Source: Streptomyces shenzhenensis
GTDB taxonomy: Bacteria; Actinomycetota; Actinomycetes; Streptomycetales; Streptomycetaceae
Reading direction: 5' to 3'
Length of the DNA: 64,000 nucleotides
Assembly: GCF_003688995.1 (NCBI RefSeq)
Contig: NZ_PENI01000003.1
Span: forward strand, 62,001 to 126,000
A model generated the notes under the pieces. It saw nothing but the letters and a program-made list of their open reading frames with translations, ran no database searches and had not been told where the DNA came from. This document shows positions 26,920 to 35,069 of the stretch, in pieces. The first letter of the stretch is position 1. Each line of letters starts with the position of its first letter. Both the position numbers and the translations under genes were made by a program.

Positions 26920-28458
26920 TCAGTACGGGCGCTGCAGCCGACGGCGCCACCACGCCAGGGCGGTCCCGATCAGCAGCACCCCGGCCGCGCCCGAGGCCGC
27001 CGAGGCGGCGATCAGCACCGTATTGCCGGAGCCGGCGGACGAGCCGGCCGGCCGCAGCGCGTCAGCGAGCCCGCTGCGGACGTCGGCGCCCTCGGTGGTG
27101 CCCTTGGCGAGCGCGCCGCGCGAACCGGCCGTCGGCTCGGCCACGTACGGGAAGCGGTGCTCGAACTTCTTGTCGTTCGCGTCCACCGCGTCACCCAAGT
27201 CGTTCTTGGCGCCGACCAGTTCACCCTCGACCACCTGGAGGGCGATATCGATCACGTCGTCGGTCAGCCGACGGCCGTTCGGGAAGCCCGCGTTGTCACC
27301 GTCGAGCACACCGAGCCGCTTGGGGTGCGCGCTCGGCTTGATCGAGGTGTTCAGGCGCAGCTCCTCCGCCGGGCGCACGTTCGGCGGCCGGTTGAGCCCC
27401 TCGACCCCCTTCAGGAAGACATCGACCAGGTCGTTGCGCGGCTCGGCGGGCGCCGGGATCTTGTAGATCGCCTCGATGAGCTTCGGCAGCTCCGGGTTGG
27501 TGACGTTCTTCAGGAACTGCGCGTCGTCCCACGGCACGGAGGCATTGAACTTGTCCTTGTCCTTCTGCGGGTTGACGACCTCGTTGACCAGCGGGTTGCC
27601 CAGCCGCGACACCTGTGCGTAGTACCCCTGCGCGTTTCTGCGCTGCGTCGTCGACCAGATGCCGACGACCGGCTGCTCCGCCGACTCGCGGATCAGGTCG
27701 TTCGGCACCTGCAGGGCGATCGTGTTGACGTTGTAGCCCTTGAGGGTGTCCCGGCCGACCTCGGACAGGTTGCCGCCGTACAGCAGGTCGAAGACGCGCA
27801 GGTCCAGGAAGAACGGGTCGTCCGCCTGTCCGGCGAAGGTCCGGGCGCCGCCCGCCGCCTTGTGGATCGCCTGCGCGCGCAGCGCGCCGTAGTCCGGCAT
27901 CGAGGCCTTGCCCACATTGGACGGCGCGACCGGCACGTCGTCCGCGATCCTCGTCTTCGACATCACGTGCTGGTCCTTCAGCCGGATCAGATCGATGTCG
28001 TAGGTCTGTGTGATGTTCAGGTCGGGGTCGTCGAGGCTGGTGACGGGTCCCGTGTTGTAGAGGAACGTGTCCCCGTTCTTGCGGTGGGTGGTGAAGGTGC
28101 AGCGGAACAGCAGCTCGCCCTGCCCGTCACCGTTGTTGTCGATGTGGATGTCGTACTGGGCGTCGTCCGCGAACGTGTAGAAGTTCGGTCCGCCGGCCGG
28201 CTCCTCGAACGGGATCCAGTTGGCGATGACCGTCGTCGTGTCCGGCTCGTCCGGGCTGACGAACGCGTACACGTCCGTGTTGTCGTACTGCGGGGTCCCC
28301 GAGATCAGCGGGGCCTCCCGGTGCGAGGAGGCGGAGGCCGCCCCCGGTTCCAGCGTGGCCACACCGGCGGCTGTGAGCCCTCCGGCGGCCAGCGCACCAC
28401 AGATGAGGGTGACGAGACCCGAACGTCCCGTGGCCCTCCTGGAGATGAGAGGAGTCAT
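26920..28458 (-). CDS. DUF4331 secreted, C-terminally anchored protein
   Basis: The 512-residue protein has a signal peptide (LICGALAAGGLTAAGVATLEP) followed by the family hallmark SSHREAPLISGTPQYDNTDVYAF. Further family motifs are YDIHIDNNGDGQGELLF, VGIWSTTQRR and NPLVNEVV. The C-terminus has one helix (TVLIAASAASGAAGVLLIGTA) with WWRRR, so the protein is anchored facing out. Biochemical function is unknown. ATG at 28458 with GGAGGAC 6 nt upstream. A SigK-like promoter precedes it, so it is probably controlled by the divergent ECF sigma factor. Confidence 0.85.
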   Translation of the reverse strand: MTPLISRRATGRSGLVTLICGALAAGGLTAAGVATLEPGAASASSHREAPLISGTPQYDNTDVYAFVSPDEPDTTTVIANWIPFEEPAGGPNFYTFADDAQYDIHIDNNGDGQGELLFRCTFTTHRKNGDTFLYNTGPVTSLDDPDLNITQTYDIDLIRLKDQHVMSKTRIADDVPVAPSNVGKASMPDYGALRAQAIHKAAGGARTFAGQADDPFFLDLRVFDLLYGGNLSEVGRDTLKGYNVNTIALQVPNDLIRESAEQPVVGIWSTTQRRNAQGYYAQVSRLGNPLVNEVVNPQKDKDKFNASVPWDDAQFLKNVTNPELPKLIEAIYKIPAPAEPRNDLVDVFLKGVEGLNRPPNVRPAEELRLNTSIKPSAHPKRLGVLDGDNAGFPNGRRLTDDVIDIALQVVEGELVGAKNDLGDAVDANDKKFEHRFPYVAEPTAGSRGALAKGTTEGADVRSGLADALRPAGSSAGSGNTVLIAASAASGAAGVLLIGTALAWWRRRLQRPY

Positions 28459-28496
28459 GCCGTCCGTCCTCCGTGCCGACTTGCCTGATGCCGGGG

Positions 28497-28523
28497 ATTC
28501 GGAGACGGCGCCGGGGCGGATTG
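28497..28523 (-). promoter_or_regulatory. SigK-like ECF promoter for the DUF4331 operon
   Basis: Reading leftward, CAATCC (28523-28518), 15 nt, CCGAAT (28502-28497). This matches the mycobacterial SigK promoter CCATCC-N16/17-CCGAAT with one mismatch and slightly shorter spacing. Start of transcription would fall about 30 nt before the ATG at 28458. Confidence 0.5.
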
Positions 28524-28587
28524 GTCGGCCGGGAAACTTTTTTCTTCCCCGGCCCGACCCGCGTTTTCGCCCGGCTGATCCGTAACA

Positions 28588-28614
28588 CCGTCCGGAGGTG
28601 CGTTCGGTGCGAAT
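28588..28614 (+). promoter_or_regulatory. SigK-like ECF promoter for the sigma/anti-sigma operon
   Basis: CCGTCC (28588-28593), 15 nt, GCGAAT (28609-28614). Same spacing as the divergent site, one mismatch in each element against CCATCC/CCGAAT. It implies autoregulation and places the start of translation at the GTG at 28664. Confidence 0.45.
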
Positions 28615-28663
28615 GCCTGGTGTGACGGGACGGTCCGGGTGCGGACGGCGAGAGAGGGATGCG

Positions 28664-29206
28664 GTGGAGGCGGACGAACTTCTGGTGCTCGTGGCGGGCG
28701 GCGACCAGAAGGCATTCGAGGACCTGTACGGACTGGTGTCCGGACCCGTGTTCGGCCTGGTGCGGCGCGTGGTGCGGGACCCGGCCCAGTCGGAGGAGGT
28801 GGCCCAGGAGGTGCTGCTCGAACTGTGGCGCTCCGCGGGGCGGTTCGACCCCGCCCGGGGCAGCGCCCTCTCCTGGATCCTCACCCTTGCCCACCGGCGT
28901 GCCGTTGACCGGGTGCGCAGCGTCCGCGCGGCCGGCGAACGCGAGGAGCGCGAGGCCCGCCGCGCCCACCACCCGGCCTTCGACCAGGTGACCGAGGAGG
29001 TGGAGGCGGGCCTTGAGCGCGAGTGGGTGCGCCACTGTCTGGACCGGCTCACCGCCCTCCAGCGGCAGTCCGTCACCCTCGCCTACTACGACGGCTACAC
29101 GTACCGTGAGGTGGCCGAGCGGCTCTCGTTGCCGCTGGGCACGGTGAAGACGCGGATGCGCGACGGACTGACCCGGCTGCGCGAGTGCCTGGGAGGTGCC
29201 GCATGA
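28664..29206 (+). CDS. ECF RNA polymerase sigma factor, SigK type (ECF19-like)
   Basis: The 180-residue protein has sigma region 2 (AFEDLYGLVSGPVFGLVRRV ... DPAQSEEVAQEVLLELW) and region 4 (LDRLTALQRQSVTLAYYDGYTYREVAERLSLPLGTVKTRMRDGL). No extra C-terminal domain is present. The order with an RskA-type anti-sigma downstream is that of SigK. GTG start at 28664 with GAGAGAGGG; the more upstream GTG at 28598 lies inside the predicted promoter. Stop overlaps the anti-sigma ATG as ATGA. It probably drives its own operon and the divergent DUF4331 operon. Confidence 0.88.
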   Translation: MEADELLVLVAGGDQKAFEDLYGLVSGPVFGLVRRVVRDPAQSEEVAQEVLLELWRSAGRFDPARGSALSWILTLAHRRAVDRVRSVRAAGEREEREARRAHHPAFDQVTEEVEAGLEREWVRHCLDRLTALQRQSVTLAYYDGYTYREVAERLSLPLGTVKTRMRDGLTRLRECLGGAA

Positions 29207-30030
29207 ATGCCCTCCGCCGTCTGCTGCGCCGCGAGGACCTGCACTCGCTGGCCGCGCCCTACGCGCTCGACTCCCTCGACGCCGGCGAGCGGCGCCGCTT
29301 CGAGAAGCACCTCGACCGCTGCGAGCACTGCGCCGGCGAGGTCCGGGCGCTGTCCGAGGACGCGGTGCGGCTCGCCTGGTCCACGGCGGCCCCGGCGCCG
29401 GCCGCGCTGCGCGAGCGGGTGCTGGCCGCCGTGCGCGCCACCCCGCAGGAGCCGGTCCCCGGGCGGCAGGCCCCCGGGCGGGAGCGCACACCGCAGCTGC
29501 CGCCGCACGTCTGGGGCACCCAGCCCCCGCCGGCACGCACCCGTACGCCCCGGGTGCGCCCCCTGCTCGTTCCGCTCACCACGGCGACCGCCGCCGCGGC
29601 CCTCGTCGTCGCCGGACTCTTCGCGGTCCAGGCGGGCCGGACCCAGGACCGGCTGGACGCCGAGCGGGCCCGGGCGAACGAGATCGCACAGGTGCTCGCG
29701 GCCCCCGACGCACGGGCGACCAGCAGCAAGGATGCCCGTGGCCGTGGTATCGCGGTGATCGCCTCCGCGACCGAGGGACGGGCCGTCGTCACCCTCAGCG
29801 GGTACGACAGTCCGCCCGGCGGGCGCGTGCACCAGCTGTGGCTCATGCGCCCCGATGTGCAACCGCGCTCCCTCGGGCTCCTCGCCGGCGACACGCCCTT
29901 GATCGCGACCGGACTTGACGCGTCCGCGATGTCACTCGCGGTGACCGTCGAGCCCGGCGGCGGCTCCGCGCAGCCCACCAGTCAGCCGATTGCGCAACTC
30001 GCCCTGAAATCGGTCGGATTCGGAGAGTAA
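29203..30030 (+). CDS. RskA-family anti-sigma factor
   Basis: The 275-residue protein begins with an anti-sigma domain: HSLAAPYALDSLDAGERRRFEKHLDRCEHCAGEV, containing the zinc motif HxxxCxxC. A single transmembrane helix (PLTTATAAAALVVAGLFAV) separates it from an extracellular domain with GGRVHQLWLMRP, the RskA C-terminal signature. It holds the sigma factor at the membrane until released, in mycobacteria by regulated proteolysis. Start ATG overlaps the sigma stop, with GGGAGG upstream. Confidence 0.88.
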   Translation: MNALRRLLRREDLHSLAAPYALDSLDAGERRRFEKHLDRCEHCAGEVRALSEDAVRLAWSTAAPAPAALRERVLAAVRATPQEPVPGRQAPGRERTPQLPPHVWGTQPPPARTRTPRVRPLLVPLTTATAAAALVVAGLFAVQAGRTQDRLDAERARANEIAQVLAAPDARATSSKDARGRGIAVIASATEGRAVVTLSGYDSPPGGRVHQLWLMRPDVQPRSLGLLAGDTPLIATGLDASAMSLAVTVEPGGGSAQPTSQPIAQLALKSVGFGE

Positions 30031-30146
30031 TCGTCAACCTCCTTGCGGGGAAGGTGAATCCTGCGGGCCCGATACCCGAGTGCCCGGATGGGGCGATAGG
30101 GTTACTCTGCCCGCGCCGGGTGGACTCGTTACGGGTGGGGAGTGAC

Positions 30147-30422
30147 ATGGAGCAGATAACAGTGCGCAGCAGGGCGAGGGTCCCTGCGATCACCTGCGGG
30201 AGCAGCGCGACCAGTTCGCGCCTCGACCGCCATCTTTCGGTGCTGGCGGGCCCCGCCATACCGCAGCAGAAGACGGCCGAGGCGACGTCACTGATGCGCG
30301 AGCTGACCGCGCGTGACACCACGCACAAGCGCAGCGACCGGGACACACGGGTGCGCCGTGTGTCGCTCTTCGCGCCGCTGCGTCGGCTGCGGCGTTCGCT
30401 GTTCGGCGGCCACAGGCACTGA
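30147..30422 (+). CDS. Small basic hypothetical protein
   Basis: The 91-residue frame begins MEQITVRSRARVPAITCGSS after GGGGAG and ends in an Arg-rich tail (RRVSLFAPLRRLRRSLFGGH). No domain is recognised. GTTACTCTG-type promoter-like sequence lies at about 30100. No partner gene is close: it stands alone between the anti-sigma gene and a 334-bp gap. Confidence 0.5.
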   Translation: MEQITVRSRARVPAITCGSSATSSRLDRHLSVLAGPAIPQQKTAEATSLMRELTARDTTHKRSDRDTRVRRVSLFAPLRRLRRSLFGGHRH

Positions 30423-30756
30423 CCGACGGGCGCACTCGGGCCGCCACACCGTCCCGGCGCCACGCTGCGATCCGGTCGTCCGTCATCCCCGCGGCACGCA
30501 GCGGGCCGCGGTGTGCTGCCCGAGCGCCCGCACGTCCCCCATCCCTGCCCGTCCCCACCCGGCATCGATGGGGGACAGACGCCGACACCCCCACTCCCCA
30601 CCCCCGCTCCCCGCACCGCCGCCACCCACCCCGCGGCCCTCGTGTAACAGGTTTGTCATACGCGGATGTTGACGGGGCAATCTCGTGGGGCCATCGTGAC
30701 TGATCGTTTGCTGTGTCATGTCGCTGGTACACCGATCCTCACCACCGGAGGCGCGC
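30423..30756. other. Non-coding gap with possible promoter only
   Basis: No convincing gene in 334 bp. A TTGACG at 30668 with a weak CATCGT 17 nt later could be the promoter of the amidohydrolase. The stretch 30540-30640 is C-rich on this strand. Confidence 0.4.
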
Positions 30757-32484
30757 GTGTGTGACCTGCACGATCAGCACGACCACGAGACGAGCGGCAC
30801 GGACGGCGCGCGGCCGAGCCGGCGCCGGATCATGCAACTGCTGGGCGCGGCCGGTGTCACCGGCGCCGTCATGAGCGCCGAGGCCGACCCCGCGATGGCG
30901 GCCGCCGTCGACGTCACGGCCGCCGGCTACCGGCCGCCCGAGGGCCTCGCCCAGGACAGCCCCGCCAAGGACTCCGCCCTGGCCTGGATCACGGGCAACT
31001 CCGACCGGATCACCGGACTCAACACCGAGATCTGGGAGAACGCCGAGCTGAGCCTGCGCGAGTGGAAGTCGTCCCTCGCCGAGGCCGAGTTCCTGCAGCG
31101 GGCCGGCTTCGACGTCCGGTTCGGCACCGCCGGCTTCCCCACCGCCTTCACCGCGACCTACTCCTACGGCAGCGGCGGGCCCGTGCTCGGCTTCAGCGGC
31201 GAGTACGACGCCCTGCCCGGCCTCTCCCAGCACAAGGGCGTCGGCCACCACGACCCGCGTGAATACGTGCACGACCCGTTCGCGCCCGGCTACGGCCCCG
31301 GTCACGGCTGCGGCCACAGCGCCCTGGGCACGGCGGCAGCGGCCGCCGCCGCGGCGGTCGCGCACTCCGCGAAGAAGCACCGGCTGCCCGTCACCGTGAA
31401 GTTCTTCGGCTCGACCGCCGAGGAGGCCCTGATCGGCAAGACCTACGCGGTCAGCAGGGGCGTCTACGACGGCCTCGACGCCTTCCTCGACTGGCACCCC
31501 TCCACCGCGAACGCCACCGGCTGGGGCAGCTCGACCGCGATGACCGCCGTGACCTTCACCTTCCTCGGCGTGGCCGGACACGGCGGCACCCCGCTCGGCA
31601 ACAAGAGCGCCCTGGACGCGGCCGTGATGATGGCGACGATGTCGGAGTTCCTGCGCGAGGAGAACCTGGCGCCGTCCGGCCGGCTGCACTGGGTGATCAA
31701 CAACGGCGGTGACATCCCCAACGTCACCCCGGAGATAGCGGAGATCAGCTACTACGTCCGCGAGGGCAGCACCGCCCGCGTCCAGGTCCTGCTCGACAAG
31801 GTGATCGCCGTCGCGGAGGCCGCGGCGAAGGCGTCCCGGACGACGGTGCGCCACCGCATCACCTCCGCCTGCTGGAACCAGCTGCCCTCCAAGTCGTTCG
31901 CCGAGCTGATGTACGACAACATGAAGCGGATCGGACCGCCGCGGTTCACCGAGGAGGCCCACCAACTGGCGAGGGACCTCCAGGAATCCCTCGGTCTCCC
32001 GCAGCGGGGCATGCACGCCGAGATCGCCGAACTCACCCCGCCCAACCCGGTGTTCCTCGGCGGCGGCTCGACGGACGTCGCCGACATCAGCTGGAACGTG
32101 CCCACGGTCTCGATGGGCGCCGCGCTCGCCCCCATCGGCGGCAAGTTCCACACCTGGTCCACCGCGGCCTGCGCGGCCGCCGCCCCCGGCCAGACGGCCG
32201 TCGTCGCCGCGGCCCAGTACCTCGCGGCGACCGCGGTCGACCTGATCACCCAGCCCGAGCGGCTGAAGGCGGTCAAGGACGAGTTCGCGGCGCGGACCCA
32301 GGGCATCACCTGGAAGACCGCGCTGCCCGACGGCTATGAACCGCCCATGTATGAGCCGCCGGAGTGGTTCCTGAAGAAGACCCGCCAGTCGTGGCCGCCG
32401 GACAACATCACCTGGCCGCCCCGGCGGATCGTGTCCCAGGAGAAGTTCTCGTCCCTCGGCCCCGAACTGGCCCCCCAGAAGTAG
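30757..32484 (+). CDS. Tat-exported M20-family amidohydrolase (AbgB-like)
   Basis: The 575-residue protein starts at GTG 30757, preceded by GGAGG; an ATG at 30718 lacks a ribosome site. A Tat signal is visible: PSRRRIMQLLGAAGVTGAVMS. The M20/peptidase-dimerisation fold follows, with metal residues in GHGCGHSALG, STAEEALIGKTYA and DWHPSTANATGWG. Closest in pattern to AbgB (p-aminobenzoyl-glutamate hydrolase subunit) and indole-acyl amidohydrolases. It should hydrolyse an amide bond in the cell envelope. No operon partner; it converges on the exporter genes. Confidence 0.8.
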   Translation: MCDLHDQHDHETSGTDGARPSRRRIMQLLGAAGVTGAVMSAEADPAMAAAVDVTAAGYRPPEGLAQDSPAKDSALAWITGNSDRITGLNTEIWENAELSLREWKSSLAEAEFLQRAGFDVRFGTAGFPTAFTATYSYGSGGPVLGFSGEYDALPGLSQHKGVGHHDPREYVHDPFAPGYGPGHGCGHSALGTAAAAAAAAVAHSAKKHRLPVTVKFFGSTAEEALIGKTYAVSRGVYDGLDAFLDWHPSTANATGWGSSTAMTAVTFTFLGVAGHGGTPLGNKSALDAAVMMATMSEFLREENLAPSGRLHWVINNGGDIPNVTPEIAEISYYVREGSTARVQVLLDKVIAVAEAAAKASRTTVRHRITSACWNQLPSKSFAELMYDNMKRIGPPRFTEEAHQLARDLQESLGLPQRGMHAEIAELTPPNPVFLGGGSTDVADISWNVPTVSMGAALAPIGGKFHTWSTAACAAAAPGQTAVVAAAQYLAATAVDLITQPERLKAVKDEFAARTQGITWKTALPDGYEPPMYEPPEWFLKKTRQSWPPDNITWPPRRIVSQEKFSSLGPELAPQK

Positions 32485-32488
32485 CCGT

Positions 32489-33271
32489 TCACCGCTCGCC
32501 GCGCGCGTACCGGCGCACGGCGAGCGGCAGGGACACCGCGATCAGGACCGCGCTCCACGCCAGCGCCCCGGCGACCGGATGCGCCACCGGCCAGGCCGCG
32601 CCCTCCGGTACGGGGGCGTTGCCGAACCGGTCCCGCAGCGCGGTGGTGACCGCGCTGATCGGGTTCCACTCGGCCGACGCGCGCAGCCAGCCGGGCAGGT
32701 TGTCGGTCGGGATGTAGGCGTTCGACAGCAGGGGCAGCACGAAGGTCGAGGCGCCGAGCTGCCCGGCGGCCTCCTCGCTGCGGGTGAGCAGCCCGAGGAG
32801 GATCCCGACGCTCGTGCAGGCGAACCGGAACAGCAGCAGCAGACCCACCGCGCCGAGCGCCCCGGCCACCGACCCCTCGACCCGCCACCCCACGGCGAGC
32901 CCGACCAGCAGCAGCGGTACCGTGCCGAGCGCGGAGACGACCAGGTCCGCCACGGCCTGGCCGAGCGGCACGGCGGCCCGGCTCACCGGCATCGTGCGGA
33001 ACCGGTCCATCACACCCCGGTGCGTGTCCTGGGCGGCCTGGAACATCCCGGTCATGATCCCGCCCGCCGCGGTCGCCACCAGCAGCCCGGGGACCAGGAA
33101 GGACCGGTACTCCCGGCCGGGCATCGCGAGGGCGCTGCCGAACACGTAGCCGAAGAACAGCAGCATGTTCACCGGCATGATCTGGGTGAGGATCGCGATC
33201 CCCGGACTGTTGCGGACCCGGCGCAGCTGCCGGCCCACCAGCGCGGCACCGTCGTACGCCCATGCGCTCAT
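32489..33271 (-). CDS. ABC-2 type export permease (DrrB-like)
   Basis: The 260-residue protein has six predicted helices and the ABC-2 motif (MPVNMLLFFGYVFGSAL near the start; MPVSRAAVPLGQAVADLVVS in the middle). The start ATG overlaps the stop of the ATPase gene (33268-33271), so both subunits are made together. Such two-gene systems export drugs or lipids; the substrate is unknown. Expression is probably set by the divergent TetR. Confidence 0.9.
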   Translation of the reverse strand: MSAWAYDGAALVGRQLRRVRNSPGIAILTQIMPVNMLLFFGYVFGSALAMPGREYRSFLVPGLLVATAAGGIMTGMFQAAQDTHRGVMDRFRTMPVSRAAVPLGQAVADLVVSALGTVPLLLVGLAVGWRVEGSVAGALGAVGLLLLFRFACTSVGILLGLLTRSEEAAGQLGASTFVLPLLSNAYIPTDNLPGWLRASAEWNPISAVTTALRDRFGNAPVPEGAAWPVAHPVAGALAWSAVLIAVSLPLAVRRYARGER

Positions 33272-34263
33272 GCCGTGGCCTCCTCGCGCTCGGCGGTGCC
33301 GGCCTCCGGGTGCTGTGCCGTCCCGGTCCGGGCGCTCTCGCCGGTCAGCCGCAGGAACACATCGTCGAGGGTCGGCGGGCGCAGGCTCGCGTCCAGCAAC
33401 GGCACGCCCGCCGCGTCGAGTTCGCGCACCAGGCGGGGGAGCGTCAGGGTGGGGTCGGTGGTGACCGCGCCGACGGACCGCCGGTCGTGGTCGAACGACG
33501 GCTCGCGGCCGGTGAGCCGGTCGAGGACGCCGGCCGCCCGCGGCAGCGCGTCGGCGTGCGCGACGACGACCTCGGCACAGGAGCCGATGAGGGACTTCAG
33601 TTCGGCCGGCGATCCGGTGTGTGCGACCCGGCCCCGGTCCAGCAGGGCGATGTCGTCGGCGAGTTGGTCGGCCTCCTCCAGGTACTGCGTGGTCAGCAGC
33701 ACGGTTGTGCCCTCGGCCGTCAGTTCGCGTACCGCGTCCCGGATCCGGTTCCGGCCGACCGGGTCGAGACCGGTGCCGGGCTCGTCCAGGAAGAGCACGT
33801 CGGGGCGGCGGACGAGGCTCGCCGCGAGGTCCAGCCGGCGTCGCATCCCGCCCGAGTAGGTGGCCGCCCGCCGGTCGGCCGCCTCGGTCAGTCCGAAGCG
33901 GTCCAGCAGGTCGGCGGCCCGCTCGGCGGGGCCGCGTACCCGGTGCAGGCGGGCGAAGAGCCGCAGGTTCTGCCGCCCGGTGAGGTCGCCGTCGACCGAC
34001 GCGTACTGACCGGTGACGGCGATCCGGCGCCGCACGGCCGCGGCCTCCCGCACGAGGTCGTGCCCCGCGACCCGGGCCGAGCCCGCGTCCGGCCGCAGCA
34101 GCGTGGTGAGCAGCCGCACGGCCGTCGTCTTCCCCGCCCCGTTCGGGCCGAGCAGCCCGCAGACCGTGCCCTGCGCGACGGCCAGGTCCAGCCCGCGCAG
34201 GGCGTGCACGGCGCCGAAGCGCTTCTCCAGCTGTTCACTGAGTACGGCGTACGTAGTAGGCAT
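33268..34263 (-). CDS. ABC transporter ATP-binding protein (DrrA-like)
   Basis: The 331-residue protein has Walker A GLLGPNGAGKTTAVRLL, signature YSGGMRRRLDLAASLV and Walker B DVLFLDEPGTGLD, with the DrrA-type C-terminal extension (about 240-331). It energises the adjacent ABC-2 permease. ATG at 34263; an in-frame ATG 18 bp upstream is less likely because it would lie in the predicted transcription start. A TetR gene diverges from it. Confidence 0.92.
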   Translation of the reverse strand: MPTTYAVLSEQLEKRFGAVHALRGLDLAVAQGTVCGLLGPNGAGKTTAVRLLTTLLRPDAGSARVAGHDLVREAAAVRRRIAVTGQYASVDGDLTGRQNLRLFARLHRVRGPAERAADLLDRFGLTEAADRRAATYSGGMRRRLDLAASLVRRPDVLFLDEPGTGLDPVGRNRIRDAVRELTAEGTTVLLTTQYLEEADQLADDIALLDRGRVAHTGSPAELKSLIGSCAEVVVAHADALPRAAGVLDRLTGREPSFDHDRRSVGAVTTDPTLTLPRLVRELDAAGVPLLDASLRPPTLDDVFLRLTGESARTGTAQHPEAGTAEREEATA

Positions 34264-34271
34264 GGGTCGAC

Positions 34272-34306
34272 CATAGCGCACTGCGTACGGTGTACGTAAC
34301 TAGGAT
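34272..34306. promoter_or_regulatory. Shared TetR operator inside divergent promoters
   Basis: The perfect inverted repeat CGTAC-GGT-GTACG (34284-34296) lies in the spacer of a leftward promoter (TTACGT, 18 nt, TATGGT at 34277-34272) and just before a rightward -10 TAGGAT (34301-34306). A bound TetR would block both exporter and regulator genes. Confidence 0.6.
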
Positions 34307-34327
34307 GGTGGCGTGAGGTGATGATCC

Positions 34328-35044
34328 ATGGCAGGCCGAGCGGCCGTCCCCGAAGTGATCTGGGCCCGTCCCGAGCGCACGGGTCGCGGCCCCAAGTCGG
34401 CGTACACCCGCGCCGACATCGCGGCGGCGGCCGTGCGGATCGCCGACGCCGACGGTCTCGACGCGGTCTCGATGCGACATGTGGCGGCCGAACTGGGCTG
34501 CGGCACCATGTCGCTGTACAACTACGTCCCCCGCAAGGAGGACCTGTACGAGCTGATGGTGGACGCGGTCAGCGGTGAACACGAGCTGTGGCCGCCGAGC
34601 GGGGACTGGCGCGCGGACATGGGCCGGGTGGCGCGGCAGACGCGTGCCCTGATGCACCGGCATCCGTGGCTGCCGCGGCTGATGTCACCGGTGTACGGCT
34701 TCAGCCCGAACGCCCTGCGCTACCTCGAGCACTGCCTGGCCTGCCTGGAGCCGCTGGAGGGGGCGCAGGGCACGAAGCTGGAACTCGTCGCGATGCTCAA
34801 TGGGGTCGTGACCACCTACGTCAGGACCGAACTGGAGAGCGCCGAGCGCACCCGCGCCCTGCCCTGGACGGAGGAGCAGGAGAACGCGGCCCGCGGCGCC
34901 TACCTCGGCGGCCGGATCGCCTCGGGCGCCTACCCGCACCTGGCGGCGGCGTTCGCGCAGGATCCCGGGCCGGTCGATCTGGCGGTGGTCTTCGAACGGA
35001 CCCTGGACCGCCTCCTCGACGCCTTCGGCCCGCCGGTGGCCTAG
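34328..35044 (+). CDS. TetR/AcrR-family repressor with TetR_C-type ligand domain
   Basis: The 238-residue protein has the helix-turn-helix ADIAAAAVRIADADGLDAVS and AAELGCGTMSLYNYVPRKEDLYEL. Unlike most family members, about 30 residues (MAGRAAVPEVIWARPERTGRGPK) precede the HTH, as in regulators of drug exporters. ATG at 34328 with GAGGTGATG. It is the probable repressor of the divergent DrrAB-type exporter. Confidence 0.9.
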   Translation: MAGRAAVPEVIWARPERTGRGPKSAYTRADIAAAAVRIADADGLDAVSMRHVAAELGCGTMSLYNYVPRKEDLYELMVDAVSGEHELWPPSGDWRADMGRVARQTRALMHRHPWLPRLMSPVYGFSPNALRYLEHCLACLEPLEGAQGTKLELVAMLNGVVTTYVRTELESAERTRALPWTEEQENAARGAYLGGRIASGAYPHLAAAFAQDPGPVDLAVVFERTLDRLLDAFGPPVA

Positions 35045-35069
35045 AGACGCGTCGGAGCGGCGCCGCCCC

